This document shows, one piece after another, positions 1 through 8,659 of a stretch of 64,000 bases of DNA (position 1 is the stretch's first letter; each line of letters begins with the position of its first letter). The stretch comes from Undaria pinnatifida (taxonomy: Eukaryota > Sar > Phaeophyceae > Laminariales > Alariaceae). Under the pieces are notes generated by a model. It searched no databases. It was not told the origin of the DNA and saw only the letters and a program-made list of their open reading frames with translations. The translations under genes were made by a program, and so were the position numbers. The stretch covers positions 6,266,655 through 6,330,654 of the forward strand of contig JABAKD010000005.1 in assembly GCA_012845835.1 (NCBI GenBank), in the 5' to 3' direction.

Positions 1-676
1 GGGGAGATATTTCGTTATTCGAGTTGAGTTTTTGAGCAGTGCAACATCCCGCCGCTACGTGTGCTACACATTTCGTCGTGCACGGAGGAGGGGGGATGCT
101 TTTCGCCGTGCAGTATGCAGAGTACGATTAAATCGAGTTTCTGCGGTTGTTTGCGTTTTCGTATAATAATGCGGAGTTTGTTTTTCCTGGTTCAGCTTCT
201 AAGCCCTATACTGAGTACTAGTATCTCGAGGAAATCGGGGATAATCAGTGAGTTTATTTGAGCCATAAATCCGAAGAAAAAGGCCGTTTTCTGTGGCTAA
301 TTTCGAGTCGGGGATAATCAGAGATGTTATTTTAGCCATAAATCCGAAGAAAAAGGCCGTTTTCTGAGGCTATTTTCGAGGATGACGCCGTTTTTACCTG
401 GTCATTTCCGAGAATAGAAATATTGTCGTTTTCACCTGGCAAGGATTTTCGAGAGTAGTTGATGTTTGCAGCATGACAATGTTGTTACTTGGTTTGAGAC
501 TTGAAGGACTTATTGAATTGAGGACTGGAATTTTGGTTTTGAGTTTGTTGGAGTTCTGAGTTTGATATATGTTCATTACGATATGACGATGTATCAACCC
601 TGCGATGTCGTGCCTTGTCATGCACAAAGAAGGGGGGATATTAAATGTGTTGGTCGTGTATAATAAGGAGGGGGGA
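1..676 (+). mobile_element. 3' untranslated end of an LTR retrotransposon, truncated by the window edge
   Basis: No credible coding frame is visible. The stretch ends in a purine tract (AAGGAGGGGGGA, about 665-676) directly before an LTR-like start TGTTGATTG, which is the expected polypurine tract plus 3' LTR arrangement. Its T/G-rich text with repeated TTTGAG and TTCGAG words resembles, in composition, the 3' flank of the copia-B remnants elsewhere in the window. The body of the element would lie left of the window. Assignment to Ty1/copia is inferred from the LTR ends only. Confidence 0.45.
235..380 (+). repeat. Tandem duplication of a 73-bp unit (two copies)
   Basis: Units 235-307 and 308-380 both start TCGGGGATAATCAG and end TTTCGAG. 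They share a long identical core (CCATAAATCCGAAGAAAAAG) with a few substitutions. The repeat lies inside the retrotransposon 3' untranslated region. Confidence 0.85.
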
Positions 677-953
677 TGTTGATTGTCCTCATGAACATGA
701 CGATTATGATCCATCTTATATTATGGATTTCCGTATGTTGGTAAGGGATTCATGTATAAGGTGTAAGGGGACTGTTTGGCCGGATGTTTTCCGGCATGAT
801 TGCCATAAGCTGTCACTCGTAGTTTTGCTCCATATGAGACCGAGTCAGGCTCGACAGCTGGATAATATAAGAAAGAGTTCTGTGTCATCGTCTTGAGTCA
901 TCATCACGCCTTTCCGCGCCAGCTACGTGTACACCTTTAGAGATCTATCAACA
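677..953 (+). repeat. LTR, probably the 3' LTR of the element entering from the left
   Basis: The stretch starts TGTTGATTG and ends CTATCAACA, so it has the TG...CA form, and the outer TGTTGAT/ATCAACA inverted repeat matches that of copia-A in this window. It is preceded by a polypurine tract. Length is 277 bp, against 287 bp for copia-A LTRs, but the interior sequence differs, so it is a different family. The right flank ATGCAG is part of a dispersed repeat also seen at 30746-30894, which supports this right boundary. Confidence 0.6.
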
Positions 954-1116
954 ATGCAGCTCACCCTTCATGCACCTCACCGAACACCTCACGGCGCTTC
1001 GCGCTTAGTGCACGCCATGTCTTCCTAGTCGGTCAGAACCCGACGTGCTCCGTCCCCGCATTGTAAGGATGCGAGGGCCTACGGTTTTAAGACTACGGCC
1101 ATGCATGAAATGAGTA
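954..1116 (-). repeat. Member of a dispersed repeat family (minus orientation)
   Basis: The reverse complement reads TACTCATTTCATGCATGGC, then a CCGTAG word, CCTCGCATC, and ends near AAGGGTGAGCTGCAT. The same order of words, with substitutions, occurs at 30746-30894. Shorter related pieces are at 27694-27740, 63701-63747 and 48655-48720. No coding or RNA function is apparent. Confidence 0.7.
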
Positions 1117-1139
1117 CCCCCCTCACAAATATAGTCTAG

Positions 1140-1232
1140 TTCGATGATTTCCTCTATCAAAGCCTGTCCAAGGATGGTTGTGTGATGTTTGTTGATGCCA
1201 CTGATGTCCTCATCATTATCTGGTATCGCCAT
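1140..1232 (-). CDS. Exon-like ORF, function unknown
   Basis: Minus-strand frame beginning MAIPDNDEDISG and continuing with an acidic, helix-like segment (ALIEEIIELDYI). It reaches a possible donor ATTT|GTGAGG just before the dispersed repeat at 954-1116. Composition is protein-like, but the piece is only 31 codons long, no partner exon was found, and the start is arbitrary. It could be a chance frame. Confidence 0.22.
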
Positions 1233-1239
1233 AATGCCT

Positions 1240-2254
1240 GTGATTCGCGATTATTTACCAGGTGTTGACCAAACACGCGTGGGAACACCAAGAAGAAAAA
1301 CACAAGAAGAAATTAAAATAAACCTCATCAGGTCTTCTTGTTCAACGCTTCTTGAGTCACTGTGTACACGATTTGTCACTGTGTATACGATTTACACGCT
1401 GAGCGCGCTGCACGTATAGTCTACACAAGTGCTGCTGCAAATTCGTTTCCCGTCAGCCTAGGCAGGGGACCGTGATGCGTCTCACCCAACTGGCACATCC
1501 TGTATAAAGTATTCATTATGGTTCAGACATGGTACACCCTATACAAATCCCGAAACTCTCTCTAAACCTTTCCTGCACCCAGCACACGCCACTATTTTCT
1601 TGGTCGACTATTATTAATAATAGACACATTTGTTGTTCCCCTGATCATCGTCCTCCGCAGGGAGTGTTTCTCTTCACCAAAACAAAAACCTCCGGATGAT
1701 ATGGATCCGTTTCGGGCGCTGGACTCCAGGGTCAACCTAATACCAGGTACGGCGTAGAAGTAGTCCTTCTCCTCTTCATGTCAGACCCTGCTTGTGGGGA
1801 TCTTTCTATAGTCTATAGACTGTTCCTGCATACATTGTGCCCACACGCCATATATACAGCGCTGGCAAACATGGGGGCGCTTGGTGGGGATGGCGGCAGA
1901 AGCATCCTCTGTCGATAAATGCTCGATGTCGTACATCTGACTTCGACATTTTCATCTGCTCCGGGGGCTGGGATGTTGATTGCGCCTCAAGAAGCCAACC
2001 TCCCGTTTTAGCATCCACATGACTTCAAAAAGGGAACAAGGGATAACCTGCCAAAACAATCAACTTAATGTTCTAAAGCACCAGCTTCCAAGTCCACGGA
2101 AGCGTGCAGATGACCATTGATGCTCACATGGTCGTGATGCCTGCGTAACCGACGACGGCATTCGGGGTTTTGGGCGCATGTTTTAGGTCAGTCGAATTAG
2201 AGCACCTGGGGGCTCAACGCGGTCACTGTGTATTGCATTTCAAATTGTACAAAC
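1240..2254. other. Intergenic stretch without a recognisable gene
   Basis: Only short frames are present on both strands. A GGGGGCTGGGA tract followed by TGTTGATTG at about 1963-1983 looks like a polypurine tract plus LTR start, but no matching LTR end follows. Confidence 0.4.
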
Positions 2255-2259
2255 AAGCC
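2255..2259 (+). repeat. Target-site duplication of copia-A, left copy (AAGCC)
   Basis: AAGCC directly precedes the 5' LTR and recurs at 8575-8579 directly after the 3' LTR. Five bases is the usual length for copia integrases. This also fixes the LTR right end at CAACAAACA. Confidence 0.85.
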
Positions 2260-2546
2260 TGTTGATTGTATGCCTAAATATGATGCGGATGTGATGACGG
2301 TTGAGTATTGTAGGGGTTTCCAGTGATAAGTTGGCTACATGATAGCGGGATATCGGGATGGTGGAAATACTCCGCCTATTTGACCGCCTTTCTTCCTGGC
2401 GAGCGCACTCCACGCTGCGCCTTGGCTAGGAGCAACGTAATATATATTTGTACGTCTTATACTTGTCTTCATACCGGTGACTCCACTACCCCACTATTGT
2501 CAGCTCAACGGGTAAGCCCTCTACGCTTCGTAGGGATCAACAAACA
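2260..2546 (+). repeat. 5' LTR of copia-A
   Basis: 287 bp, starting TGTTGATTG and ending ATCAACAAACA. Compared with the 3' LTR I see three substitutions (CTAA/TTGA near the start accounts for two, and ATTGTC/TTTGTC near the end for one), about 99% identity. A TATATATTT box lies in its right half. Confidence 0.95.
2440..2450 (+). promoter_or_regulatory. TATA-box-like element in the 5' LTR
   Basis: The AT run TAATATATATTTG at 2438-2450 is the only strong TATA-like sequence of the LTR and lies about 100 bp before its end. It would be the promoter of the element's RNA; the transcription start cannot be placed from sequence alone. The same box recurs in the 3' LTR at about 8466-8478. Confidence 0.5.
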
Positions 2547-2651
2547 CGATAATTATCGCGTACGCGGTACTATCCCTGTTCGAAGCAAAGGGTATTGAGT
2601 GACGTGGGCTCTTCTGCGGAAGAGAGATAGCTGGAGAAATCAGCCGGAGCC

Positions 2652-3609
2652 ATGGGGGACACCGATTCGAGTGAAGCCCAAGGGAGCAGAGGCGGGATTA
2701 CACCCACCATTTTGGAGCAGCTGGCAGACTTCCAGAGGAGAGTGGTTCTCCTGGAAGGAGCCACACCGGGAGCTGAGGTACGCGAAGCCCCAGCCTCTTC
2801 CCCGTCGCTTGCGCCTGTTGTGCAAGGTCTGGCCCATCCGGGCGGGTATTTTGGTAGCAACCGTCCCCCCAAGTTTAATAGTAAGAGGGACACGTGGCCC
2901 CTCTGGAAAGAGAAATTTACGTCGTTCACTAGTATAAAAGGATGCAGGGATGCCTACAGAGAGACACCCAACCCTGTTGAAGTAGTGGATGACTCCCTCG
3001 CGAATGAGGACTTGCTGTTGAGGCACTCGGCTTCGACAATCATGTATGCTAGAATGGCTTGGGAGTTTTTGCTGGAAGCTTTGGACTCTGACCCCCCGTG
3101 TTTAACCAGGATGCTAGAGACCAAGTCGCCTAGCGGAGCGTGGAAAGTCATGACCGATTTTTATGCTCCAAAGACAATCATGGAAAAACGAAGGGTATCG
3201 CAGGAGTTCGACTCCATCTCAATGGCAGAGGGTGAAGACCCTGTAGAATACTTGAGCCGCATAGACAAGAAATTGCAAAAGCTTGCAATGCTAGGGGGAA
3301 CAAAGGATGATGATGACGTTAATGTACATATTGTCCAGAACCTCTCAGCGTCTTATGAAGTGGAAAAGAAAATCTTGTTGTCTAGCCCTGGCCTGACTCG
3401 TTCAAACATTGAAGAGGTAGTAAGAAACGCGTACATGTCGCTCAAGCAGAATGTTGGAAGGGGTAGGGGTCAGTCGAAGGGAGATGACCCACATGCCCTC
3501 TACGCCGGCGGTGCACAACCAGCCGGTGCAGGGGGCAATGGGATGGGGAGGAACTCGAAAGGAAAACAGAAAAACAGACAGAAACAGCAGCAGTCGCAAC
3601 AGCAGCAGC

Positions 3610-3646
<37 letters not shown>

Positions 3647-4784
3647 GCAGCAGCATCAACAGCAGCCACAGCCGCCTCACCAGCAGCAGCAGCAGCAGCA
3701 GCACCAAAGTGGTGATGGCGGTGTAGTGGGCCCACCGTACCGTTTAGATCCGGTATATGGGCAGTGGCGTTGGGATGACTCGAGGTTGGCCCCTTTTGGG
3801 AACGCTGGTAATGTACCTCCGATGGGATATGTACCAGTTCAACCCCCGCCTGGTGCACTACCACCGAGACCCCCGCTACCGGCAGGATCGGGACCGCCAC
3901 GTAGAGGTACCCCGACAGCTCCCCGGCTATGCTTCAAGTGTCAGCAACCGGGGCATTATGCCGCTCAATGCACTGCGCACGCACACGCACACGTCGCGCA
4001 AAATTACCCACCCAGCTCGGGTTATTTTGGCGCGCACGTTGCATCGTTTAGCCCCCCACCAGCGTCATACGACGGAAATTGGCAGGCCGGAGCATACCAT
4101 GAGCCCTATGGAGCTGGTGACTACGCTCCGACTAGCTATGCTCCGCAGTACGTTGCCGCAGCAGCAGCACCGTACGCCCCCTCGACCGACCACTCCCAGT
4201 ATGACTCTCAAGGGGCAGCGGAATCCACGCATAGCAGAAGCACGTCTGACGACCCACACGTTCTCACCGCGCAGATTGCTCAACCATTCCAATACCCCTC
4301 CGAAATGAAAGAGACGCCTCGTGACATTTCCGGGGGTAGCGGTAGAGATGAGCGGGTTGCCGACTCTGGTGCTTCGTATCACGTGACGGGGGACCCCACT
4401 GGGATGTTTGACTGTAAGCCCCCTCCGGTAGGTAAGAAGAGGTTAGTGATAGGTGACATGACGATGATGGGCGTCGAGTGCTTTGGCAAGCTGTCTCTGT
4501 TGATGCACTGCCAGGGTGGTGACACGCATGTACGGCTGACGAACGTGGCATACGTGCCTGGAGTCCAGTTTAACTTGTTCTCATTACACGCTGTGATGTC
4601 AAAGTGCCGTGTGACCAAGGACACCGAGGGGGTTCACATGCTTGGGGGGAGTGTTTCGTTCGTACGCAGAGAGGCTGGCTCATACTGCTCCGCAACTAGG
4701 ATAACGACCCCCCCATGGCTAACGCAGTATTGGTCCCAGGCAAGCAGCAACGGATCGACATTAACGACCTGCACGTTGCGCTAG
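2652..4784 (+). CDS. copia-A Gag and protease polyprotein
   Basis: 710-residue open frame. The start ATG at 2652 is in good context (GCCATGG) and is the first in frame after the LTR. Residues 70-270 resemble the copia Gag capsid region (WPLWKEKFTSF, then a helical stretch with EYLSRIDKKLQKLAMLG). A glutamine-rich tract of CAG/CAA codons follows at about 310-355. A CCHC RNA-binding knuckle CFKCQQPGHYAAQC has C427, C430, H435 and C440. The aspartic protease signature is ADSGAS with catalytic D571. NVAYVPGVQFNLFSLHAV beyond it is the usual end of the copia protease domain. The last 25 or so residues are out of frame with the protein that follows, because integrase continues one base back at a C7 run near 4707-4713. 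Confidence 0.93.
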
Positions 4785-5434
4785 CCCACTCACATGCTGA
4801 AACCCTACGCGAGACGGCACGCCAACATGGTGTAGAAGTGGTAGGAGAGCTGGTCCCTTGTGCTGGGTGTTCCGAAGCCAAGGGTAGGAGGATGCCAGTT
4901 CCGAGATCCACCAGCAGTCGCTCGACCAAACCTTTTGAGCGTCTGTTTGTAGACCTGTCCGGAAAGCGCCCCGCGTCATCTGGTGGTTATCACTACCTAA
5001 TGATGATTGTGGACGATTTTTCTCGGTCTGGATGGACTTACTTCCTCAAGGAGAAGTCCGACGTGCCCGCTGTTTTCGGTGGTTTTCTGGCTGACATTCG
5101 GGCACAGGGCACCCCATCCATTGTGGAGTGCCTGCGCTCAGACAACGGTACTGAATTCACTAAAGGTGAGTTCGTGACGCTGCTAGACCACCACCGTATC
5201 CGCCGAGAATACACGCCCGTAGACTCTTCAAAGTACGACGGCGTGGTCGAGCGCAGGATTGCCCTAGTCTTGGAGGCCGCGATGGCGTCCTGCCTGGAGG
5301 CTCCCCGCCTGTTCGGCGGCGTGCCTCTGCCGCCGACAGGGCCTCTATGGGCGGAAGCGTGCGTGCACGCGAGTGATGCCATCAACGTGTCGGCGAGGGT
5401 GAGCGACAGGCCGGGCATGTTGTCACCTTACTAA
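4715..5434 (+). pseudogene. copia-A integrase (zinc-binding domain and catalytic core)
   Basis: Integrase inserts the element's cDNA into the host chromosome. Numbering this frame from its first Met, the N-terminal HHCC zinc site is H20, H25 or H27, C49 and C52 (CAGC). The catalytic triad is D80 (FVDLSG), D143 (RSDNGTEF) and E179 (GVVERR); the D-to-E spacing gives the DD35E form. The frame lies -1 relative to gag-protease and overlaps it by 70 bases. It ends at an in-frame TAA (5432-5434), where the relatives have a sense codon within SPY.KLYGRAPF, so the stop looks like a point mutation and the protein continues in the same frame downstream. Confidence 0.92.
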
Positions 5435-6559
5435 AAGTTGTATGGTAGGGCACCGTTCCCGCGACTGCTCCCCTTTCTGAAGCCAGGCTTTTATCATGTG
5501 AAGCGGACGCTGAAATCTGAGCCGAAGGCACAGGTTTGCTTTTTCTTGAACAGCGGCAGCAACCACCCGAGGGACTGTTGCAAGGTGTTACTTGTGTCCG
5601 GCCGCCGGTCGTACACCCGTGATGTTACTTGGGAGCATCCGCGGGAAGCCTTTGCTGGGTTGCTGCCTGCGGCATGGGCCAAGGACACCCCGTCATCTGG
5701 GCCGAGTTTGTCAGAGGCGCAGATGCCCCCGGAAGACGGGGAGGTATGGCATGAGCTGGCACCGGTGCCGTCAAGGACGTCACCGGGGCTGGCACAAACG
5801 TCACCGTTCACGTCAAGGACGTCACCGGTGCCGTCACCGGTGCCGTCAAGGGCGTCACCGGTGATGTCACAACCGTCAACGTTTCCGTCAAGGGCGTCAC
5901 CGGTGCCGTCAAATCCGTCATCGTTGCCGTCAAGGGCGTCACCGTTGCCGTCACATCCGACACCGGTGCCGTCAAGGGCGTTACAGGCGTTGGTTCAGCC
6001 GTCACCGGTGTGGACGTCAAGGGCGTCACCGGGGGCGACACAGCCGTCACCGGTGATGCTTTCAAGGGCGTCACCGGGGCCGGCACAGCCGTCGCTGGTG
6101 ACGTCAAGGGCGTCACCAGGCCTGGCACAGCCGCCTCAGTCACAGTCGTTGCCGCTGTCACACCACTTCTCAGGAGCTGGTGATGGTGGCGAGCCACAAC
6201 ACCTGGGGCGCTCGCGGGCGCAGACTGCTCGCAACCAGGCAGAAATTGACAGATCGCAGACTGTAAATGACGGCGTATCTCAACTGGGACGCACCAGGGG
6301 GCAAACCGCGCGCAATCAGGGGGGTATGCAACATGGACTGTTGTCTTTGATGGCTGCGCGGGAGGGTATTGGTCATGTACTGTACCATCAAGCCCCACCT
6401 CACAAGAACCCTCCTCTACCCTGGCGCCCGGTGAGTGAACTCTTGACGCCGAACTCGTACTCGGAAGCGCTCACCGACGAATATTCTGATCTCTGGATTC
6501 AGGCCATGGAGAAAGAATATGGTGGCCTGGAGAACGCGGGTACTTTCGGCGCGATCTAG
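5435..6559 (+). pseudogene. copia-A integrase C-terminus, repetitive linker and start of reverse transcriptase
   Basis: Same frame as the integrase core. It starts with KLYGRAPFPRLLPFLKPG, which corresponds to the copia GKxPxLxxLRxFG-type segment, and reaches SYTRDVTWE. A 125-residue Ser/Pro-rich linker follows, built of imperfect PSRASP units encoded by a minisatellite (about 5762-6135). The reverse transcriptase N-terminus then begins (SYSEALTDEYSDLWIQAMEKEY). A TAG at 6557-6559 interrupts the frame just before the conserved LSAKWVYGWK region. Confidence 0.88.
5762..6135 (+). repeat. Coding minisatellite in the integrase-RT linker
   Basis: Imperfect tandem copies of a unit close to CGTCAAGGGCGTCACCGGTG encode Ser-Arg-Ala-Ser-Pro-like repeats. 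Unit lengths vary but mostly keep the frame. Confidence 0.85.
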
Positions 6560-7138
6560 CAACCAAACGGCCTGAATGTTCTTTCGGCGAAGTGGGTCTA
6601 CGGTTGGAAATCGAATGAGATTGGCTTTGCGACCAGGGCTAAGGCGAGGTTGGTAGCGAGGGGTTGCGGGCAGCGTGAAGGTATCGATTTCTTTGAGACA
6701 TTTGCCCCAACGGCTACGGCGTCCTGCATCCGCTTGTTGGGTGCCATTGCTTGCGAGTTAGATTTGGATCTTTGTCATTTCGATACAGAGCAGGCTTTTG
6801 TTCAGTCAAACCTAGACGAAGATGTTTTTATGCGGCTACCCCGGGGTTGTGGTGAGATGTCTGGCAAGGTAGTACGCCTGAACCGCAGTCTCTACGGCTT
6901 GAAACAAGCGTCGAGATCGTGGCACGACCACTTGCTATCGCACATGAAGAGTCTTGGTTTTGAGCAGAGTCTAGCAGACGCGTGTGTCTTGCGCTTGGTC
7001 GAGTCTGGAACTGTCTCCATAGTAACAGTAGTTCATGTGGACGATATCTTCGCAGTGGGACGGAAGGCTAGATGCGATCAGTTCTGCGAAGATTTGAACC
7101 GCCTAGTGCCGATTAACAACCTTGGCGAGCTAAGGTAG
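6560..7138 (+). pseudogene. copia-A reverse transcriptase core
   Basis: Same frame as the preceding piece. Recognisable blocks are ARLVARGCGQREGIDFFETF, FDTEQAFVQSNLDEDVFMRLP, VVRLNRSLYGLKQASRSW and the catalytic HVDD box (7034-7045, variant of YVDD). These polymerise DNA from the element's RNA. The frame ends at TAG 7136-7138, where a relic of a related element at about 45.97 kb has TGG (Trp), so the stop is most simply a single substitution. Confidence 0.93.
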
Positions 7139-7972
7139 TATGCTGGCTGCCGGTATTCTAGAGATTGGGATGCTGGCACTTTAACGATCTCGCAGCAAGC
7201 TTTCGCTGAAAACACAGCTTTGAAGTTCGGCGTTAGCTCGGGCAGAAGAAACCCGTTAGAAAAGGGCCTTAAACTCGAAGAGTTCGATGCGACTGAACCT
7301 GACGGTGACTGGCCTTTCCGTGAACTGGTAGGGTGCTTGATGTGGCTTGCCAATCAGACACGTCCGGACATTGCGAACGCAGTGAGAGCGGTAGCCAGGT
7401 ACACCAACTCCCCCAGGGCGATACACTGGAAGACAGCGGTTGGCATTTTAGAGTATGCTTTTTTCACGAGTGATTTTGGCATTACTTTTCAGAGAGGTAA
7501 GGGACTGGAGCTGGGTGCGTATGCGGATGCAGACTACGCCAGCAATGCCACTGATAGGAGGTCGGTTTCCGGTGGGGCTGTCATGTGCGCAGGAGCATGC
7601 GTGTGCTGGTTTTCGGACTCAAAAGTGCGTGACGCTTTCGACCACAGAAGCCGAGTACGTAGCACTAGCAAACACCATCAAGGAGGTGATTTTCTTGCGG
7701 TACGTGTGGAGTTTTATTTTGCCTGGTCTTGGTTCCGCATGCATCACGGTTTTTGAGGACAACAAGGGGGAAGGCACCTGGCTCATAACCCGGTGTGCGC
7801 GTCGAATTTGAAACACATCGACATTAGGCACCACTTCCTCCGTGAGCTTGTATTCAGGGGAGAGTTTGACATTGTCGCCGTAGAGTCTGAGCAGCAACAC
7901 GCAGACTTCCTGACGAAGGCACTTGCCGGTCCAGTTTTTCGTTTTCACCGAGATTTTGTGATGAACATTTGA
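7139..7972 (+). pseudogene. copia-A RT connection and RNase H
   Basis: It continues in the RT frame (DWPFRELVGCLMWLANQTRP, a very typical copia connection segment), then GAYADADYAS with RNase H acidic residues. A +1 shift near 7620 leads to LSTTEAEYVAL. A second shift near 7775, after ITVFEDNKG, leads to KHIDIRHHFLRE and HADFLTKAL, the usual copia C-terminus, with a TGA stop at 7970-7972. All RNase H blocks are present, but in three frames. Confidence 0.9.
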
Positions 7973-8084
7973 TTTTGGGAGAACGGTGGAATATGTCATG
8001 ATTTAGTACGCTAGGTTCGTTTTTTCTACTGTTTTAATAATGATATAAATCGTTCAGTTTATATATTTTTTGGGGCATTTGGGG

Positions 8085-8211
8085 ACGGTCAATCAATATC
8101 TTCCCAAGATGGCAACACCATAGTCCTTAAAAAGCACTCCATAAATCTAGAGATACAATTCAGGGACAGTTTTTTTGTCACAGAGGTACTGGGAGGATAT
8201 TGATTGACCGT
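8085..8211 (+). repeat. 127-bp inverted-repeat structure in the copia-A 3' untranslated region
   Basis: The 22-base arms 8085-8106 (ACGGTCAATCAATATC...) and 8190-8211 are reverse complements with one mismatch. No target duplication is evident. The right arm GGGAGGATATTGATTG resembles a polypurine tract plus the LTR start GGGAGGCTGTTGATTG found 90 bases on, so this could be a MITE or a pair of opposed LTR-end fragments. Confidence 0.7.
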
Positions 8212-8276
8212 AATTTTCATTGAATCGTTTTACCCTGATGATATGACAATATAGCATCATACCGTATCATTTACGA

Positions 8277-8287
8277 AGCAGGGAGGC
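8277..8287 (+). other. Polypurine tract of copia-A
   Basis: AGCAGGGAGGC sits immediately before the 3' LTR, where plus-strand DNA synthesis is primed. Confidence 0.75.
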
Positions 8288-8574
8288 TGTTGATTGTATG
8301 CTTGAATATGATGCGGATGTGATGACGGTTGAGTATTGTAGGGGTTTCCAGTGATAAGTTGGCTACATGATAGCGGGATATCGGGATGGTGGAAATACTC
8401 CGCCTATTTGACCGCCTTTCTTCCTGGCGAGCGCACTCCACGCTGCGCCTTGGCTAGGAGCAACGTAATATATATTTGTACGTCTTATACTTGTCTTCAT
8501 ACCGGTGACTCCACTACCCCACTTTTGTCAGCTCAACGGGTAAGCCCTCTACGCTTCGTAGGGATCAACAAACA
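8288..8574 (+). repeat. 3' LTR of copia-A
   Basis: 287 bp, starting TGTTGATTG and ending ATCAACAAACA, followed by the AAGCC target duplication. It matches the 5' LTR except at three positions. Confidence 0.95.
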
Positions 8575-8659
8575 AAGCCGAACTACAGTAGTTGCTAATC
8601 GCGTATTCCAGCACCCAACACAGCGTTGTCATAGAAAGCCTGTCCTGTTTTATCTGGTT

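Larger units (their letters stand above)
2260..8574 (+). mobile_element. Ty1/copia LTR retrotransposon (copia-A), structurally complete
   Basis: A 6.3-kb element with 287-bp LTRs (2260-2546 and 8288-8574), flanked by the 5-bp target duplication AAGCC at 2255-2259 and 8575-8579. Domain order is Gag with a CCHC knuckle, protease, integrase, reverse transcriptase, RNase H. Integrase before reverse transcriptase is the Ty1/copia order. The LTRs differ at only three positions I could see, so the insertion is recent. The pol part nevertheless has three stop codons and at least three frameshifts, so this copy probably cannot move on its own, although its RNA could be packaged by a competent relative. 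Confidence 0.95.

Noticed and set aside
1963-1985. GGGGGCTGGGATGTTGATTG as another polypurine tract plus LTR start
   Set aside because: No LTR end or retrotransposon body was found near it, so it may be chance or a short fragment.
3402-3900. Long minus-strand frames rich in Leu or Ala opposite copia-A gag
   Set aside because: They are shadows of the CAG-rich tract in the coding Gag frame (CTG and GCT reading of the same repeat).
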